A DNA stretch of 64,000 nucleotides from NCBI GenBank assembly GCA_014529385.2, contig CM043942.1, forward strand, positions 36,672,469-36,736,468. The letters are read 5' to 3'. Shown here in pieces: positions 24,240 to 36,264 of this stretch. The stretch's first letter is position 1, and each line of letters begins with the position of its first letter. Under the pieces are notes generated by a model, which saw only the letters and a program-made list of their open reading frames with translations, made no database searches and was not told where the DNA came from. A program made the position numbers and the translations under genes. This DNA is from Adiantum capillus-veneris (Eukaryota > Streptophyta > Polypodiopsida > Polypodiales > Pteridaceae).

Positions 24240-25291
24240 GTCATGTGATTAGAGGCACCTGAATCCACATACCAAACATCATCTTGGGTGGAATTCTCTG
24301 CAGTCATTGTATTCATTACATGCTGCATAACAAACATGCGCTCGTTTTTGCTATCATCTGCATCTCTGCTAGTAGATGCATAGTTGCCCTGTTCTCTCTT
24401 TCCACTTGCTTTTCCCTTTGGACAGTCACGTGACATGTGACCTCTTTCACCACAAGTCCAACATTCTCTGCTATCTGCAGTATGTTGCTGCCTGCTTGAT
24501 CCTGCACCACGACCTCTTTGACTCCCCCTGCCTTGAGACTGGTTTCCCCTGCCACCTGTATTGTTTTGATTTGATTGACCTTCTTAAAATTGGCCCCTGC
24601 AACCCCTTGGGCCTCGACCACGACCTCTACCTCTACCTCTGTTGGAGTTAGAATAGAAGGCCTATTCAGAATTATTTCTGCCATGAGAAGAAGATGTGTC
24701 AAGGTTCTTCTCCTCAAGAATAAGCATAGAAATCAAATCTTGGAACACGGGGATGTCGTCTCTTGTATTCATGGAAGACCTGAAATGTACATACTCATCT
24801 CCTAGACCATCCAAGCATGCACGAACAATGTCATCATCTTCCACTGAGACTTTAATAGATCCAAGAGCCTCAATGATACTCTTGATCTTCAAAGCATAAT
24901 CATTGATGGAGAGGTTGTTCCTCTTAACCTGATTTAGCTCCGAATTTAGTTGAAGCTTCCTGGCCTTGGTGTTCACCTTGAACACTCTGCCTAAGTTTTT
25001 CCATGCAATGGCAGGGGTTTCAACATCCTGTAGATAGCCCATCATGCCATCTGTGATGCTCATAGAAAGCCAATACATCACTTTTCTCTGGCCTTGTTGC
25101 CAGTCCCTCAAAGCTTTTCTTTGTTTTGCTGTAGCATTTTCCTCGGGAATCTCTGGTTCCTTTTCATTGTCTCCTTCTACATAGTCCGAATAACCTTTTC
25201 CTTTTAGGAAATTTGTTATTCTGAACTTCCATGCAGGGTAGTTATTTTTCTCAAGATTCTTAGTAACAATCTGACTGAAACCGTCAGACAT
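24240..25291 (-). pseudogene. Copia B Gag and protease
   Basis: Same Gag as copia A (start MSDGFSQIV), with a TAG at 24662-24664 where copia A has CAG, and a TAA at 24584-24586 in the linker before the zinc knuckle. The protease active site DSGASNHMTS (near 24250-24275) is intact, whereas copia A is deleted just after DSGA. Confidence 0.92.
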
Positions 25292-25569
25292 CTTGAAGCA
25301 CTAAGACAAAATAGTTGCAATCTGCAAAAACCTGCAAATCTGCTGAACCTGCTATCGTGGTACCTGTAACGCTTTCTACACTCAACGAGTGTCCACAATC
25401 AAGCATACATACAACCACTGTACTTGTACAGTAAATCTCTGTGTACTGCACTTTGGAGACTTGTTCAGAAACTTGTACGAAAAACCCCTAAAACTCTGGC
25501 ATTTGGTCGTGGATTGCGAACGAAGGGATTGTGATGCTCATGCTCTCTTAGCCTCTCTTGCCTGCACCA

Positions 25570-25582
25570 GGCTCTGATACGA
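25570..25582 (-). other. Copia B primer binding site, mutated
   Basis: Corresponds to the copia A site but reads TCGTATCAGAGCC on the minus strand; the TGG that pairs with the tRNA CCA end has become TCG. Confidence 0.85.
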
Positions 25583-25902
25583 TGTAAAGAAAGAGGATGC
25601 GAGAGAGCTACACAAGACAAGCACAAAACACAAAGATGGAAAGCTTCTTCTTCTTCACTAAGAAAAGAGAGTACAAAATGACTAAGTGCTAAAACTGAAA
25701 AGTAGCACATATGTACATGCGGTCACTAAGTGTGAACTCGCTAGAAGAGTACTAGGCTGGCACTATAAGCGTACTCCAGCTATAGAATCAGTGGCAGAGA
25801 TCCTCCGTGTCGGTCGCCTAACGCGCCAGTGAGTAAATGTCGTAAGCGGCCAAGACCCGTAGTGGATGTCAGCTCAACATGTAGAGCTCGACATCTCAAC
25901 AC
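25583..25902 (-). repeat. Copia B 5' LTR
   Basis: 320 bases, with several substitutions and small indels against 20731-21051 (for example in the CACAAAGATGG and AAGCGTACTCCAGCTATAG stretches), so this insertion is older than copia A. Confidence 0.93.
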
Positions 25903-25907
25903 GTGGC

Positions 25908-27105
25908 CTTTGGGAGTTGACATACTCCACCATTTCTTCAGTTAAACTCGCACAAAATTATTTCTTTTGCTCTCCAAAATCCTCTTTTTGAAGGCAGTGG
26001 CTTTGAGATGTAGGTCCCAAAATCTGTCTACATATTTGTGAATAGATTCGTAGGGAGAGAGCTTCAAGCTTCGCCATTCAGTGAGCACTTTGTCTTTGGC
26101 ATCAGTGGCCAAAAACTACCTCATAATGGAAGCTCTTAAATCTTTCCATGTTCGTGGAGCTTCATCGTTTGCCCGTAGGCTAGACCACCATTGCCTGACG
26201 GACTTTTGAAAGTGCATAGCTACATGGTGTAGCTTAGAGTCCACTTCATGAAGCCCTCATCTCCAAACGCGGCATCAAATTGTTGGATAAAGGCCAAGAC
26301 TTTTTCCGTAGCACCAAAGGTACCATCTTAGGTAAGGAAAGAGATGCTCTTTCCTCCCTCTTTGAACTTCTTGAGCTTGGACGACCTCTTCCACCACGGC
26401 ATAGGATTTCCTATGGCCTCTTCTTTTTTATGGTTCAGAAGTTGCACCATCGCTTTCTTCAGAAGATGAAGAATTTGAGGGAGATGGAGAAGAGGGTGAC
26501 CTCTTTCTTGCCTTGGTTCTCTTTGTCCGCACCATCACTTTCTTCATAAGAGGAAGAGGATGAAGAAGATGGATAAGAGGGTGACTTGTTTCTCGCCTTT
26601 TTCTTCTCTTGATTTTTGTCATCCCTCTTTGAATTATGGTGTGGAGAAGTGTGCAATGGTCTTTTCCGTTTAGGAGGTGATGGAGAGAGTTTAGCCCGCC
26701 GTCTTTGTGGAGCCATCTCCGTCGAGGTGGCAGGAGACTCACTTCTTTCTCGTTCCTTTGGTGGGGGCTCTTGAGTTCTCCTTTGGGAAGGAGATGTACC
26801 ATCAAGAAGAAAAATTTTCAGCCCTTCGTATGGATCCTCTTCTTCCTCCCGAATCGGAGAGAGTCCTCTTTTGGAAGTCTCGCAAGGAGGTTTCCTAGGC
26901 ACTCTCTCGTCATGGTGGGGAGTTTGGAGAATCCCATGACTACGAAGTTGCCATTGCACTTCACTTGGAGGGCTGGATTGCCCATGGCTTGTTGAAGCCT
27001 AGAAACAAGGTAGTTAACAAGCATAGAGGCATCATTAGTAGCCTGATCATTAGCAAAATCAAAGCTATCAACATTAATTTCACTCTCTTTACTATTGTCA
27101 GCCAT
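25908..27105 (-). pseudogene. Gypsy Gag, N-terminal and capsid region
   Basis: Starts at ATG 27103-27105 (MADNSKESEINVD) and reads through LVNYLVSRLQQAMGNPALQ. It shifts frame near 26820 into a long serine-, proline-, arginine- and lysine-rich stretch (26450-26800), then into a capsid-like domain (Retrotrans_gag pattern: LAFIQQFDAAFGDEGF, LRANDEAPRTWKDL, TEWRSLKLSPYESIHKYVDRFWDL) reaching the copia B insertion at 25908. Multiple frame changes occur. The low-complexity charged middle part is unusual for chromovirus Gag and may be an expanded linker. Confidence 0.8.
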
Positions 27106-27520
27106 TCTAACAACTTTTAGGTGTAAACTTTTTAGGTGTACTTTGTCACTTCAAGACCTAGTTGCTACTCCTCTTTACCCCTTTAGAATAGCACTCAAGC
27201 TACTGTACCCGTGGCTCGAATACCATTAATTGCAAGGAATAGAAGAAAGGGTCTTTCAACACCAAAACAACACCGGCTCTTGTCAAGCTTCTAACAGCTC
27301 AATAATGGTTAAGTTGTAGGCAAGCCCTGTAGGACTCCAGTTTTAAGACCATAGCCCTCGACGGTGATGCCCCGTTATCTGCACAAAGGCAGGCGCATTG
27401 CAAGGCGGAAAATCCCTATCCTACTTATTCAATTGCAATTAATAGTACCAACCATTTATAGCTAGCTTGAGGACCTCCCTTCTTGAGCAAGAAAAGAGAA
27501 ACCTTGTGGTCTGATACCAA
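27106..27520 (-). other. Gypsy leader with primer binding site
   Basis: The minus-strand sequence TTGGTATCAGACCACAAGG (27501-27520) lies directly next to the 5' LTR and is the primer binding site (initiator tRNA-Met type for its first ten bases). The rest of the leader to the Gag ATG at 27105 is non-coding. A second, imperfect copy of a primer-site-like word (TGGTATTCGAGC) lies near 27214-27226. Confidence 0.7.
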
Positions 27521-29978
<2,458 letters not shown>

Positions 29979-30197
29979 TGGGCTGCCCAAAGGGCAAAGG
30001 CTATAGAGATCACTTCTCTTTTTGCTGACTAAAATAATTTTTATTTTTTTTATGTTCATTTTGTGGTTTTTAATCAAGCACCGTCTTGTGGAATGATTAA
30101 AGTGGTGGGGAATGTGACGACTAGCGCACAAAGTGGGTATCCTAAGTGGTTGGTAGAGATAGGGATATGGGTTGCCCATGTGTAGCATTTTTATTGG

Positions 30198-30235
30198 CCT
30201 GCCCAAATTTTTTGGAAGGAGTGATAAGACACTCC
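30198..30235. other. Candidate Helentron subterminal inverted repeat and hairpin
   Basis: GGCCTGCCCAA (about 30198-30208) is, in reverse complement, nearly the TTGGCAGGCC found about 20 bases from the right end (40565-40574), with a one-base gap. Ten bases further is a perfect 6-bp stem, GGAGTG (30218-30223) and CACTCC (30230-30235), with a 6-base loop. Helentrons have short subterminal inverted repeats and a hairpin, but normally the hairpin is near the 3' end, so its role here is uncertain. Confidence 0.4.
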
Positions 30236-30407
30236 GTTTAGGTTTTCAAGAAGCCCATCATTTGGATGCGTAGATTCCTCCTTTGCAGCGGGATGGCAAG
30301 GTCGAGACGGCTGCTTGGGTGTGTGCAAACGCCTTCAAGGCAGTGAGCCCCATAGGGCCTGCCCTAGGTAAAGTCATGCGCATTTTGCTCACGCAGAGTA
30401 ACTCCCT

Positions 30408-30570
<163 letters not shown>

Positions 30571-30638
30571 CTTATGTGCTTCAGGTGGGGGCTTCTACAC
30601 TACGACGGCCCTGCAGATTGAGAGCCTCGCGGACTCCC

Positions 30639-30840
30639 TGACAGCTTTGGCACGTGTAAATGCGCTGCAGAAGTTGCATGTCGATGCTAAGACAACACGC
30701 CCATTGTGCGCCCATTGTGCAGAATCAGCCCCGCTGAGTATGACAGCTTTGGCGCATGTGTAATCGGCTGCAGAAGCTAGCTGCCGATGCTAAGACAGCA
30801 CGGCCAATGTGCAGAATGAGCCCATTGTGCCCATTTAATC
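30639..30840. repeat. Two tandem units of about 100 bases in the Helentron
   Basis: TGACAGCTTTGGC begins units at 30639 and 30741; both continue with a GCTGCAGAAG word, a GATGCTAAGACA word and a CCCATTGTGC-like end. The units are diverged by several changes. Confidence 0.8.
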
Positions 30841-30926
30841 TGCTCGCCTATATGGTCCCACCGCTTCCACATCCCTTGGTTCGATGTAGCCATCTTGGTC
30901 TCTTATTTAGCTCAGTACATTTGTAG

Positions 30927-31190
30927 GTTAATAGTGCGAACAAGAATGGGATTTTACTAGAGGTTGTACAGGTTCTCGTTGACCTTGACCTGAGCATCTC
31001 TAAAGCCTACATTTCTTCAGATGGAGGATGGTTCATGGATGGTACACTCTCTTTTATGTTAATTTGCTTTCATGAAAATAAAAGTGTACCATTCTGAGAA
31101 AGCTTGTTCGAGTGTCTTGCAGTTTTTCATGTCACAGATCAGCACGGCGACAAGCTCAAGAATGAGAAGTTTATTGAGGAGCTACAGGAG
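30927..31190 (+). pseudogene. Captured fragment of an ACT-domain-repeat (ACR-type) gene: exon, intron, exon
   Basis: After an acceptor-like TTTGTAG, exon 1 (30927-31041) encodes [15 protein letters not shown] followed by [19 protein letters not shown] and WFMD. A GT..AG intron of 81 bases (31042-31122, GTACAC...CTTGCAG) splits a Val codon in phase 1. Exon 2 (31123 onward) continues FHVTDQHGDKLKNEK and FIEELQE. The spliced reading matches the first ACT domain of plant ACR proteins (uridylyltransferase-like ACT-repeat regulators), whose usual text is [15 protein letters not shown] and GGWFMDVFHVTDQ. No other ACR exons are recognised. It lies inside the Helentron in its transcription sense, so it is best read as host gene capture. 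Confidence 0.85.
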
Positions 31191-31560
31191 GTGCAAGACA
31201 CAGTTTTCGTCTTTTTTCGTGGGCGAAGTTTCCTGTTTTGCATAGGGCCATGTGCAAGAGGGTTCATTGATCTACGAAGAGAAATGACATTAATGGCACT
31301 TTGTGTAGGTAGTGCATGATTGGCATTTTGCAGAGTTTGCTTAAGCTTTATGCAGTTCAATCGCTGTTTTTCATGGTCTTGTTGCAGCTTGTGAAGAAGT
31401 TGAAGAGCTTTTTTGAATTTGGTATACCATTTCTTTGCTTGAACGCATACTGTTGCAGAGTTTTTTTGCTTTGCTTATGCTTCCTTATGTTGTGTTTGTA
31501 ATTGTTTTCAATTTGCAGGGCAGTGGGGCGGTTACACTCGGCTGTTGGGACATAGCTACT

Positions 31561-31760
31561 CAGAAGGGCTGGGACGATGTGTGCAGATGTTAACTTCACC
31601 AATATTTGCCTTTAGATAATAGGTTAGGTAATGTTGAGGTCTTCTGAGAAGGACTGGGGCGATGTGAGCAGATTTTATTTGATGTTATTTTCGCTATTAT
31701 GCCTTTAGATAATAGGATACATATTCTTGAGGTTTCGGGTATGGACTGGGGCCGTATATT
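31561..31760. repeat. Diverged tandem units of about 90 bases
   Basis: The words GCCTTTAGATAATAGG (31608 and 31701) and a GGACTGGGGCGATGTG-like block (31566, 31650, 31745) recur in the same order two to three times. Non-coding, inside the Helentron. Confidence 0.6.
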
Positions 31761-32270
31761 TCCGGCTCTGCCTCGTGTTGCTTTCTTTATTTATTTACCC
31801 GTCTGCTTTTGACTCTGCAGATACGCTGATGAAAGTTTCTGGCGTACCTACTCGCATGTTGTCGATCTCAGGCCATTGCCTTGGCTAATTGTACAGCTCT
31901 AACACCATGCTCAATTCTGGTGTGCGGCTGCTAAAGAATCTCAGGCTTTTCTTGTATGCACGAGTTGCTAAAACCTGGATGATTTTCTGATTAAGCTGAG
32001 TGGTGAGAAGTATTTAAGTTATTAACAATATCTACTTTCCTCTCTCAGTTTTGCAAGGCAGATCCTGGATCAGTAAGCCTTCAGACTTTTGTGAGCATCT
32101 GCGACGCTTTAAATTGGTTATGTTTTTTATATAATTACTTTCATGGTAATGTGAGATAAGTAGCCGTGTTTCGATCCACTGCTGCTCTTTTTAATGGTTA
32201 GCTTTGTACAGGCATAAGTCAAGTTCTTGCGTTGAAAAGTAAAGTATTTTTGTTATACCTCTTCAGGCAA

Positions 32271-32384
32271 AGGAATAGAGCCTTTTGACTTACTATCAGT
32301 TTAACGGGGATTTTGGATAAGCTGTGAGGAATAGAGCCTTTTGGCTTACTATTTAACGGGGATTTTGGATAAGTTGTGAAGATT
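32271..32384. repeat. Tandem duplication, period 56
   Basis: AGGAATAGAGCCTTTTG...TTTAACGGGGATTTTGGATAAG is present at 32271 and again at 32327, with a small indel. The surrounding 31.8-33.1 kb is AT-rich and non-coding. Confidence 0.85.
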
Positions 32385-33134
32385 AATATATACCCAATTA
32401 TGGATGTACATCCTTCATTTTGGGCATATTGTTCAAAGCTTATGGGATAGGGAAAGACAAATGTCAAGGTTGAATTTAATTCTTGTGGATTATTTTGTTT
32501 AGTAATTTGTTATGAAGTCTATTTTGTTGCTGAGTTGTTATAAAAATTAGTTTAGAATCCTGGAGTCAAAAGTGTTTTGGTATTATAGCTTTCCATGAAA
32601 TATTGATCAAAACTAAGAGAATATTATTGTACACAATCTTAATTTTAATATAAGAAAATAGATAGGTTTATATTATTTCTAATAAACATATTGTATTTAT
32701 TAAAAGATTAGGGTTTTGAATTAAAGTCTGTTCTTTTAATGTAGTCTAGCTTTTAATATTATAAATAATATTTTTAAATTATTTTATTTATATAATTGGT
32801 AATTTAAAATCTTTTAAAATAAACACGTATGCCATGATAAATAAACCGTATAAGTATATATTTGATGCCAATAATGTCTTATATCATATTAATTGTTAGA
32901 TATGAACTTACTCTTTTAAAAAGAATTAATTAATTACAACTTACTCTCAATGCCACCAAGTCGGGTAATAAAGTTGCTTTGAAAAACGTGCACTTACTTT
33001 GAAAATGTGAAATGATAGCTTCTCATTTATGAAAAGATATTGCATCATTTTACTGCAATCTCTCGTTTTGGCTTTTGTGCTGAACGTGAGGTAACATATC
33101 CACTACTCCTTTCCTCTGCCTTTAATGCAGCTCC

Positions 33135-33144
33135 TATATATATA
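33135..33144 (+). promoter_or_regulatory. Probable promoter TATA box of the Helentron gene
   Basis: CTCCTATATATATAAC lies about 95 bases upstream of the first coding ATG (33237). It is the only good TATA element close to the start of the coding series. A transcription start about 33165-33175 is expected; this is inference. Confidence 0.5.
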
Positions 33145-33236
33145 ACTATCCCTTGCACAATATACATATGCTCTCTTGAGGCTTTAGCTCTTCTTGCTCA
33201 TAGTTGTTTGCAGTTCTAGTTTATATACCTCATACA

Positions 33237-34791
33237 ATGGATACTCCCATGAAGGGTGAGTATGTAACAACATTTTATTTGAGCTGTGATTACCTTGAGC
33301 ATATGATCTTGAGCATTGACATGAGCATATGTTTGTAGATCTTAGTTTTGATGAGGCATTGTCTGAGCCCAAGCGTGTAGAAGCACATTCAACTGAAGTA
33401 GAGCTTCTTGAGAATACCAAGTGTAGCACTACTGCTGAATATTCACCTGTGTCGCGAAACCCCAATCAAATCTCTGAATCTTCTCCGCACAACAAAAAAC
33501 TTAGCCCAAGAGGAAAGTTGAATAAAGCCTCTTCTTCAGCTATAAAAAGGGCCTTGCTTGCAGTTAGAGGTAATGTTTCCTGTTGTGTTTTGATCTTTAG
33601 AGTATTTTGCTCACACCAATGCTTTTTCTTAGGTAAGGCGAGTAGGTGCTTGGCAGATACCTCATTCTCATCCCCTTTGATAAAAAATATATGGGAAGAG
33701 AAAGATGAGCTTAATGTTGTGAACGAGATATACCTCTCAGACTTTATTGAGGCCTTTGCTGTCCATGATTATGTGCGCATCGAGGGGGCATGTGTAAAAA
33801 GAGTTGTTGCAAAAGACGAGATACCTGTCTGTGGGCTTTGTACGCTGATGCAACTACTTTGGTTGTGAAGGCTGAGCCTTTCGAGTGTTGCCTCTACCTT
33901 TATCCAGAACAGAAGATCAAAGAGTTGTTGGCCCAAAGTTCTAGTGCTAACGAGTCAGTGGCAACTGTTGCGTTCATTGTCGTCAAAATAGAGAATGCAA
34001 CTAGAAGTGATGGTACCCCTAGTTTTTGATTGACTGTTGCTGATGGGCCGTCAACAAGCGATTGAGCTAGTGTAAGTGTCTCCCATCCTTAAAATCTATA
34101 GTGTATCCTTTTTCTAAGACTTTTTTATGGCATCTTTTGTTTGTCCCAACTCGGCGCCTCGATTATCAACTTATGGTAAATGAGGTCAAAGAAAAGGGAT
34201 TCTACACTTGTGTTGCTCGAAACATCAATGTTTTCAAGCACCTGTCGAATACTCTAAGTGTTGTTGATGCTACAATCTTATGTCCATTGCCTCCTTCATT
34301 GGCTGATGTCTTCCAAGAATACTTGCATAAACAAGTCTCGAATTTAGGCTTTGGGAAGAAGGTAAATTTTTTATTGCATATCAATTAAAAATCGGTATAA
34401 TCCTCATTGATAAATGTGAAATTGGTAGGTGTTTGGAACTTTGGAGATTGTGAGTGTGAACAACTTGGATGTGGAGTTCTCTTGTGGCACGTGCAAAGGT
34501 CTGAATGTAAGCCGCCAAGCTAGAAACCCATTTTGCTACTCATGTGGAAGACTGTCTACAATCAATAAGCAACCCGTCTTACCTGCCAAATTATATCCTC
34601 AAGATGGAGAGGCTGTTGGTGTTATTTTACAAGGTGCAGTAGTCGACTCGGTGCTAGGATTCTCTCGCCCATTTCTGCATCTCTTTGAGCAAAGCTTGGT
34701 GGATTTAAAATCTTCTCTCTTGAATTTTAAGAAGGCTGGTTGGTTCACTATTGACAAGGCTGGTCAGGTTAGTGCTTTCAAAGGTGCTTAG
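33237..34791 (+). pseudogene. Helentron 5' coding region: spliced, OB-fold and zinc-ribbon (RPA-like)
   Basis: Exon 1 starts at ATG 33237 (MDTPMK). Intron 33256-33338 (GTGAGT...TTTGTAG) splits an Asp codon and joins DLSFDEALSEPKR. A second likely intron, 33570-33632, keeps the frame. The OB-fold-like part (IYLSDFIEAFAVHDYVRIEGACVK) changes frame near 33836 and continues ADATTLVVKAEPFECCLYLYP. A third intron, 34362-34428 (GTAAAT...GGTAG, phase 0), joins LGFGKK to VFGTLEIVSV. After it comes a four-Cys zinc ribbon (CGTC ... CYSC, near 34480-34545) as in the third OB fold of RPA70. RPA-like modules occur in plant Helitrons and would bind the displaced single strand. Introns are by eye; a frameshift and stops near 34029 suggest decay. 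Confidence 0.65.
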
Positions 34792-34803
34792 TTCTGTTTC
34801 TCT

Positions 34804-36264
34804 TTGTTTAGCTATACCTTTTGTAAAATGGTAAGTGATCTCATTTTGTGGGCACAAAGCAAAAGGTTGTACCTTGATCCCATATTTATATGTAACTTTC
34901 CGAGCAACAAAGATGTTTTGTTAAGCTTACTTCAAGTGTTTAACTCGAGCCTCTCGTTGCAATCTCTTGAGTCCAAAGTTGTTGATGTTATTGTAGAGCA
35001 AATAGCATTAAGAAATGAAGACATTTTGAAAATTTGGGTGCAGCCTTGGACCATAAGTCTTCTATCGCCCTCTTTTGATCAAAGAGAATTTATAATGTCT
35101 CTTTTGTCTAGTCGTCAATCCTCAATGATGTTAAGTGTACACTTGGTTGGTATAATGTGCACGATGTTTTCTGCTGCGTGTAGACTTTACTTTTATCAAG
35201 GTGAAGCTATGCGTGAAGCTCGCTCCTTTGGTGCACATGATTTTCCATCTTCATCCACTTTGCCATCATTGGTCATGTTGACTTTGCATGGTGAATTTTT
35301 ATGGTTTCCTGCTGGTTTTGACCGTCCTAAACGTAAAAGATGTGTATGGACTAAAGAGGCTAGTCTATCTCTAGCTACTCTTGTCGACAACCATAATGTT
35401 GCTGCTCAACAAATTGCATCTACTTTCTTGAGTCTATATCCCAACACCTTTACACTTAAGCAAGTCACAACCAAAATTTACAATATGTCCAAGTCATCTC
35501 GAAAACATCTAAGAATCTCTACAGTTTCTTCTTGTAGAACTTCCCAATATGCGAAGATCATCGAGGATACCCCTTCTTTTGATTGTGCTTCATGTGGTTC
35601 GCTTATGTTTCGTCAAAGTTTGCATGGCATGTCAAAGGTGGAGTTATTGCTTCTTAAAAAAATAAAATCAATCGCAGTGGTTGACGATAAGGTTCTTCGA
35701 GTGTGTCACCCGTGCAAGGCCGCATTGAAGAAACAAGAGGAGCCACTATTTTGCATGAGAAGAGAGATGACTTTTAGTGTCAAAATATCTAGTGTGGAGA
35801 GGTTGAATTCAATAGAGAGTCGTCTTGTGTCATTGCGCATACCATTCGCACAAATTCGAGAACTAAACTTCGAAGGTCAATTTGGTTTGCGCGGAAGCAT
35901 TGTGAATGTAATGGCAGATTTGTCACGAGTACAAAGAGTGTTGCCACGCTTCTCTAGTGATCAAGCTTCAATTCTAGTTGAGATAAAGCGAAAGCTTGAT
36001 TATGATCATGCCTACTTGAGTGGCATTGTGCGGCCAAACTGTGTGCTTCAAGCTTTGGTTAACCTATTGAGTACTTCCTTGTACATTGAGCATGGTGTTT
36101 CTATGGATATGTCTTGGTCGTCTAGTTTCACAATCATGCAGATGTGTGTCGCAGTCCACACCAAGAAGATGTTGAAGACGAGAATGGTTCTACAGACACT
36201 TTGGTGCACGGTATCTACTCCGCTCAACAAGTTGTGGATCATAATTCACAAGTTGCAAGTATAG
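34804..36264 (+). pseudogene. Helentron N-terminal region: SANT-like segment and Cys-rich Helitron domain
   Basis: A 486-codon frame, useful up to about 36135. Residues about 180-230 (VWTKEASLSLATLVDNHN, then QQIASTF and QVTTKIYNM) resemble a SANT/Myb-type helix-turn-helix. From about residue 260 a CASCG...CHPC cysteine pair arrangement is followed by SVERLNSIESRLVSLRIPF, then RELNFEGQFGLRGSIVNV and a conserved VRPN block. This is the region (DUF6570-like) that precedes Rep in Helitron proteins. The last 40 residues are out of frame: the continuation is in the frame of 36144-36647, so a one-base shift lies near 36135. It shares frame with the preceding exon across a stop at 34789, so an intron there is possible. 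Confidence 0.7.

Larger units (their letters stand above)
20731..25902 (-). mobile_element. Copia B: full-length but inactivated sibling of copia A
   Basis: Flanked by the target duplication CGTGG (20726-20730 and 25903-25907), inserted in the gypsy gag. LTRs are 20731-21051 and 25583-25902, similar to those of copia A but with several mutual differences. The body holds Gag, protease, integrase, RT and RNase H in one continuous minus-strand frame from 25291 to about 21240, broken by eight stop codons and an 85-base deletion in RNase H. Seven of the eight stops are TAG. Confidence 0.95.

Noticed and set aside
27205-27230. Second primer-binding-site-like word in the gypsy leader as evidence for another nested LTR
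   Set aside because: It matches TGGTATCAGAGC only partly and no LTR ends are visible between it and 27520.
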